Virus record (IMG/VR): IMGVR_UViG_3300036770_005682 | Span: 62,001 to 126,000 of that record | Length of the DNA stretch: 64,000 nucleotides | Strand: one strand, 5' to 3' | DNA from: a virus | Shown: one piece after another, positions 62,439 through 64,000 of the stretch | Position numbering within the stretch: position 1 is the first letter of the stretch | Layout of the letters: each line of letters begins with the position of its first letter | Program-made: the position numbers and the translations under genes | Notes under the pieces: generated by a model | Seen by the model: only the letters and a program-made list of their open reading frames with translations | Told to the model about the DNA's origin: nothing | Databases searched by the model: none

Positions 62439-63897
62439 TGAGCGCCTCTGCATGGTCTACCAATTCATGGTTGTATCGTCCAAGCCTGAATTCGGACATG
62501 TCTTTCGAAACCATAACCCGTATATCTAGTCTGTCTATCGCCCGGGATGCTACCGCTTCGTTCAGCACGCCCTGGCCCTGGGCAACATGGAACATGTGTG
62601 GCCCCAGAAACATCTCTCCATGAATATGTGAGTAATCGTTTCTTGTTGGTGGACGCTCTTGCCATAGCTCGAGCATTTCGGCAAGTGAGTCATTGACTTT
62701 TGCGTTTTTAGAAGCCACCCAAAATTCTGAGTTAGTTTTGTCAGTGTAATAGTGCAACCTAATCATTGACAAAATATTGTCCATCATGATGGATATCGTC
62801 TTGTTGTAGTGCTTCTGTGATGCAGTGTGCACTTTGTCGTATGTTGCAAGATACGGTATCAAAAGTTTTATTTGTTGAATTGTTGAGCCGATGCTTGTTG
62901 CCTCAAGCGGCTCTACAAAGCCTGAAGCAAGACCTACGGCGACGCAGTTTTTCACCCATTGTTGCTCGAGGTAACCGGGGTCAAATTTAAAAACGCGCGG
63001 TGACGTTGGCTCCACTCCAACCATATCTGCGGCTTCACTGATTGCTTTTTCATCTGAAATAAAGCCAGATGAATAAACGTACCCATTACCCCGACGTTCC
63101 TGTGTTGGGATTTCCCATATCCATCCAGCGCTGGCTGCCCGTGCTCTCGTATATGACTTGATTTTTCCTGATGGGTCCGATGCTGTCGGGAAAGCAATTG
63201 CAGAATCGCACAATAGGTATTCTGAGAAGCTGACCCAATTTGCATCTGATATTTTGGATATCAGAGTTCTAGAAAAACCAGAAGCATCAACCCAAAAATC
63301 AGCTTGAAGCGTTAGTCCATCTGTGGTTTTTACTTCCGTGATTGTCCCATGCTCTGGTTCGACTAGGCAATCTTCAACCTCTCCGTCAACCATTTTGATT
63401 GCCCTACTGAAGCACAGTTCGATAAAAAATGCATTCAATTTGAAAGTATCAAAATGAAACTGGTTCACATTGTTGTGAAGATTGTGTCTCTGTACTTTGT
63501 CTTGTATGAGGCCAGCAGATGACGTTTGACTGGTGATGCTTCTTCCAGATTCAAGTATCCCCATGTAGGTGGCATAATGCCCCCACGCAAAAACATTTTC
63601 GTCTCCAGTGACGCTGTGGAAATAGTCAGGGAAAGCGTTCGACCACCCCTCAAAACGTATCCCATATTTATGCGTGGCTGCAGTCTTGCTTAATAAATCA
63701 GCCAGCGGTATGTCGCATACCTGCATAAACTGCTTCCAGTGCTCCGTGCTTCCCTCTCCAACGCCAACTATTCCAATCTTGCTAGAAGACAAAATAGTTA
63801 TTTCAGCACGTGGGAAGGCGCGTCTAAGCATTAAGGCCGAAATAAGGCCAGCTGTTCCGGAGCCAATTATTCCAATAGAAAACTTTTCTCTATTCAT
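62422..63897 (-). CDS. Flavin-dependent tryptophan halogenase
   Basis: A 491-residue protein. GSGTAGL (12-18) binds FAD, K77 in THKYG matches the catalytic Lys79 of PrnA, and GWIWEIP (258-264) is the WxWxIP halogenase motif that excludes monooxygenation. GFVEPLEATSIG is also conserved. It should halogenate an indole or aromatic group using reduced flavin. It overlaps the next gene by 17 bases. Confidence 0.9.
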   Translation of the reverse strand: MNREKFSIGIIGSGTAGLISALMLRRAFPRAEITILSSSKIGIVGVGEGSTEHWKQFMQVCDIPLADLLSKTAATHKYGIRFEGWSNAFPDYFHSVTGDENVFAWGHYATYMGILESGRSITSQTSSAGLIQDKVQRHNLHNNVNQFHFDTFKLNAFFIELCFSRAIKMVDGEVEDCLVEPEHGTITEVKTTDGLTLQADFWVDASGFSRTLISKISDANWVSFSEYLLCDSAIAFPTASDPSGKIKSYTRARAASAGWIWEIPTQERRGNGYVYSSGFISDEKAISEAADMVGVEPTSPRVFKFDPGYLEQQWVKNCVAVGLASGFVEPLEATSIGSTIQQIKLLIPYLATYDKVHTASQKHYNKTISIMMDNILSMIRLHYYTDKTNSEFWVASKNAKVNDSLAEMLELWQERPPTRNDYSHIHGEMFLGPHMFHVAQGQGVLNEAVASRAIDRLDIRVMVSKDMSEFRLGRYNHELVDHAEALNEIRQ

Positions 63898-63899
63898 GC

Positions 63900-64000
63900 T
63901 CAACGCTTTATGAGTGTGGTGACGGCAACAAAACCCTGTGCATGATAAATATCAAAGTCACCCCTATTTTTGATATTGAGATGTGTTTCTTTTGTAAAAG
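63900..64000 (-). CDS. Partial gene, C-terminal end only
   Basis: An open frame from the window edge to TGA at 63900-63902, translating as ...FTKETHLNIKNRGDFDIYHA, then QGFVAVTTLIKR. It stops two bases before the halogenase ATG. Too short to identify. Confidence 0.45.
   Translation of the reverse strand, partial: FTKETHLNIKNRGDFDIYHAQGFVAVTTLIKR

Overview
The window is a 64 kb stretch of a double-stranded DNA phage genome, with no bacterial housekeeping genes. It opens inside an HK97-type major capsid gene and closes inside an unidentified minus-strand gene, so both ends are cut. The host is very likely an actinobacterium. Three WhiB-family Fe-S regulators, an Rpf-like lytic enzyme, a class II (B12) ribonucleotide reductase, CGAAC-N4-GTTCG SOS boxes, TTGTCCACA-type DnaA boxes and many apparently leaderless genes all point that way. 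Several genes at the right end (tryptophan halogenase, 2OG-Fe(II) oxygenase, APS kinase-like protein, short Cys-rich CPIGKW proteins) are of kinds I associate with T4-like cyanophages, which suggests an aquatic habitat. No integrase was seen.

Layout. (1) 0-5 kb: capsid gene end, Staphylococcal-nuclease-like protein, a two-domain secreted lytic enzyme, SSB and a ParB-like protein. (2) 5-17 kb: a mostly minus-strand array of 12 tRNA genes interleaved with tiny membrane-peptide genes, a WhiB and many small proteins, interrupted by a plus-strand island with a nuclease, a structured RNA with its own promoter (9.4-9.64 kb), an H1-histone-like protein and the ribonucleotide reductase. (3) 17-28 kb: thioredoxin, terminase-small-like HTH protein, primase-helicase, second WhiB, DUF932, a second ParB-like protein, a UV-damage-glycosylase-like protein, a PAPS-reductase-like PP-loop protein and an SNF2 helicase.

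(4) 28-48 kb is the most unusual part. A 15-nt element, GACGGTGGCGGAAGA, recurs 16 times, always on the plus strand, often behind a CGGGGCT hairpin. Almost every interval between neighbouring copies holds exactly one transcription unit, on either strand, and most of those units have their own TTGACA-N17-TAGTGT-like promoter. Many units begin with a leaderless start codon, and several end in a 16-21-residue hydrophobic peptide gene coupled to the preceding stop codon. Cargo includes a MoxR ATPase with an HExxH-VWA partner, many zinc-ribbon proteins, candidate replication proteins and a repeat-rich candidate origin.

(5) 48-56.9 kb, minus strand: third WhiB, a proteasome-beta/HslV-like Ntn hydrolase, an SOS-boxed metallophosphoesterase operon, a lysis cassette (small membrane proteins plus an M15 endolysin) and two large secreted proteins, one ending in an LPETG sortase motif and one carrying a SUEL-type lectin domain. 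(6) 57-64 kb: tail-fibre-like proteins, a sulfotransferase next to an APS-kinase/nucleotidyltransferase fusion, then the oxygenase and halogenase genes.

How it fits together: nucleotide supply (ribonucleotide reductase, thioredoxin), replication (primase-helicase, SNF2, SSB, candidate loader), translation support (tRNAs), host take-over (WhiB, MoxR/VWA, Ntn hydrolase, RHH proteins) and surface chemistry (sulfation, halogenation, anchored lectins). All function calls come from reading motifs by eye; no database search was run.
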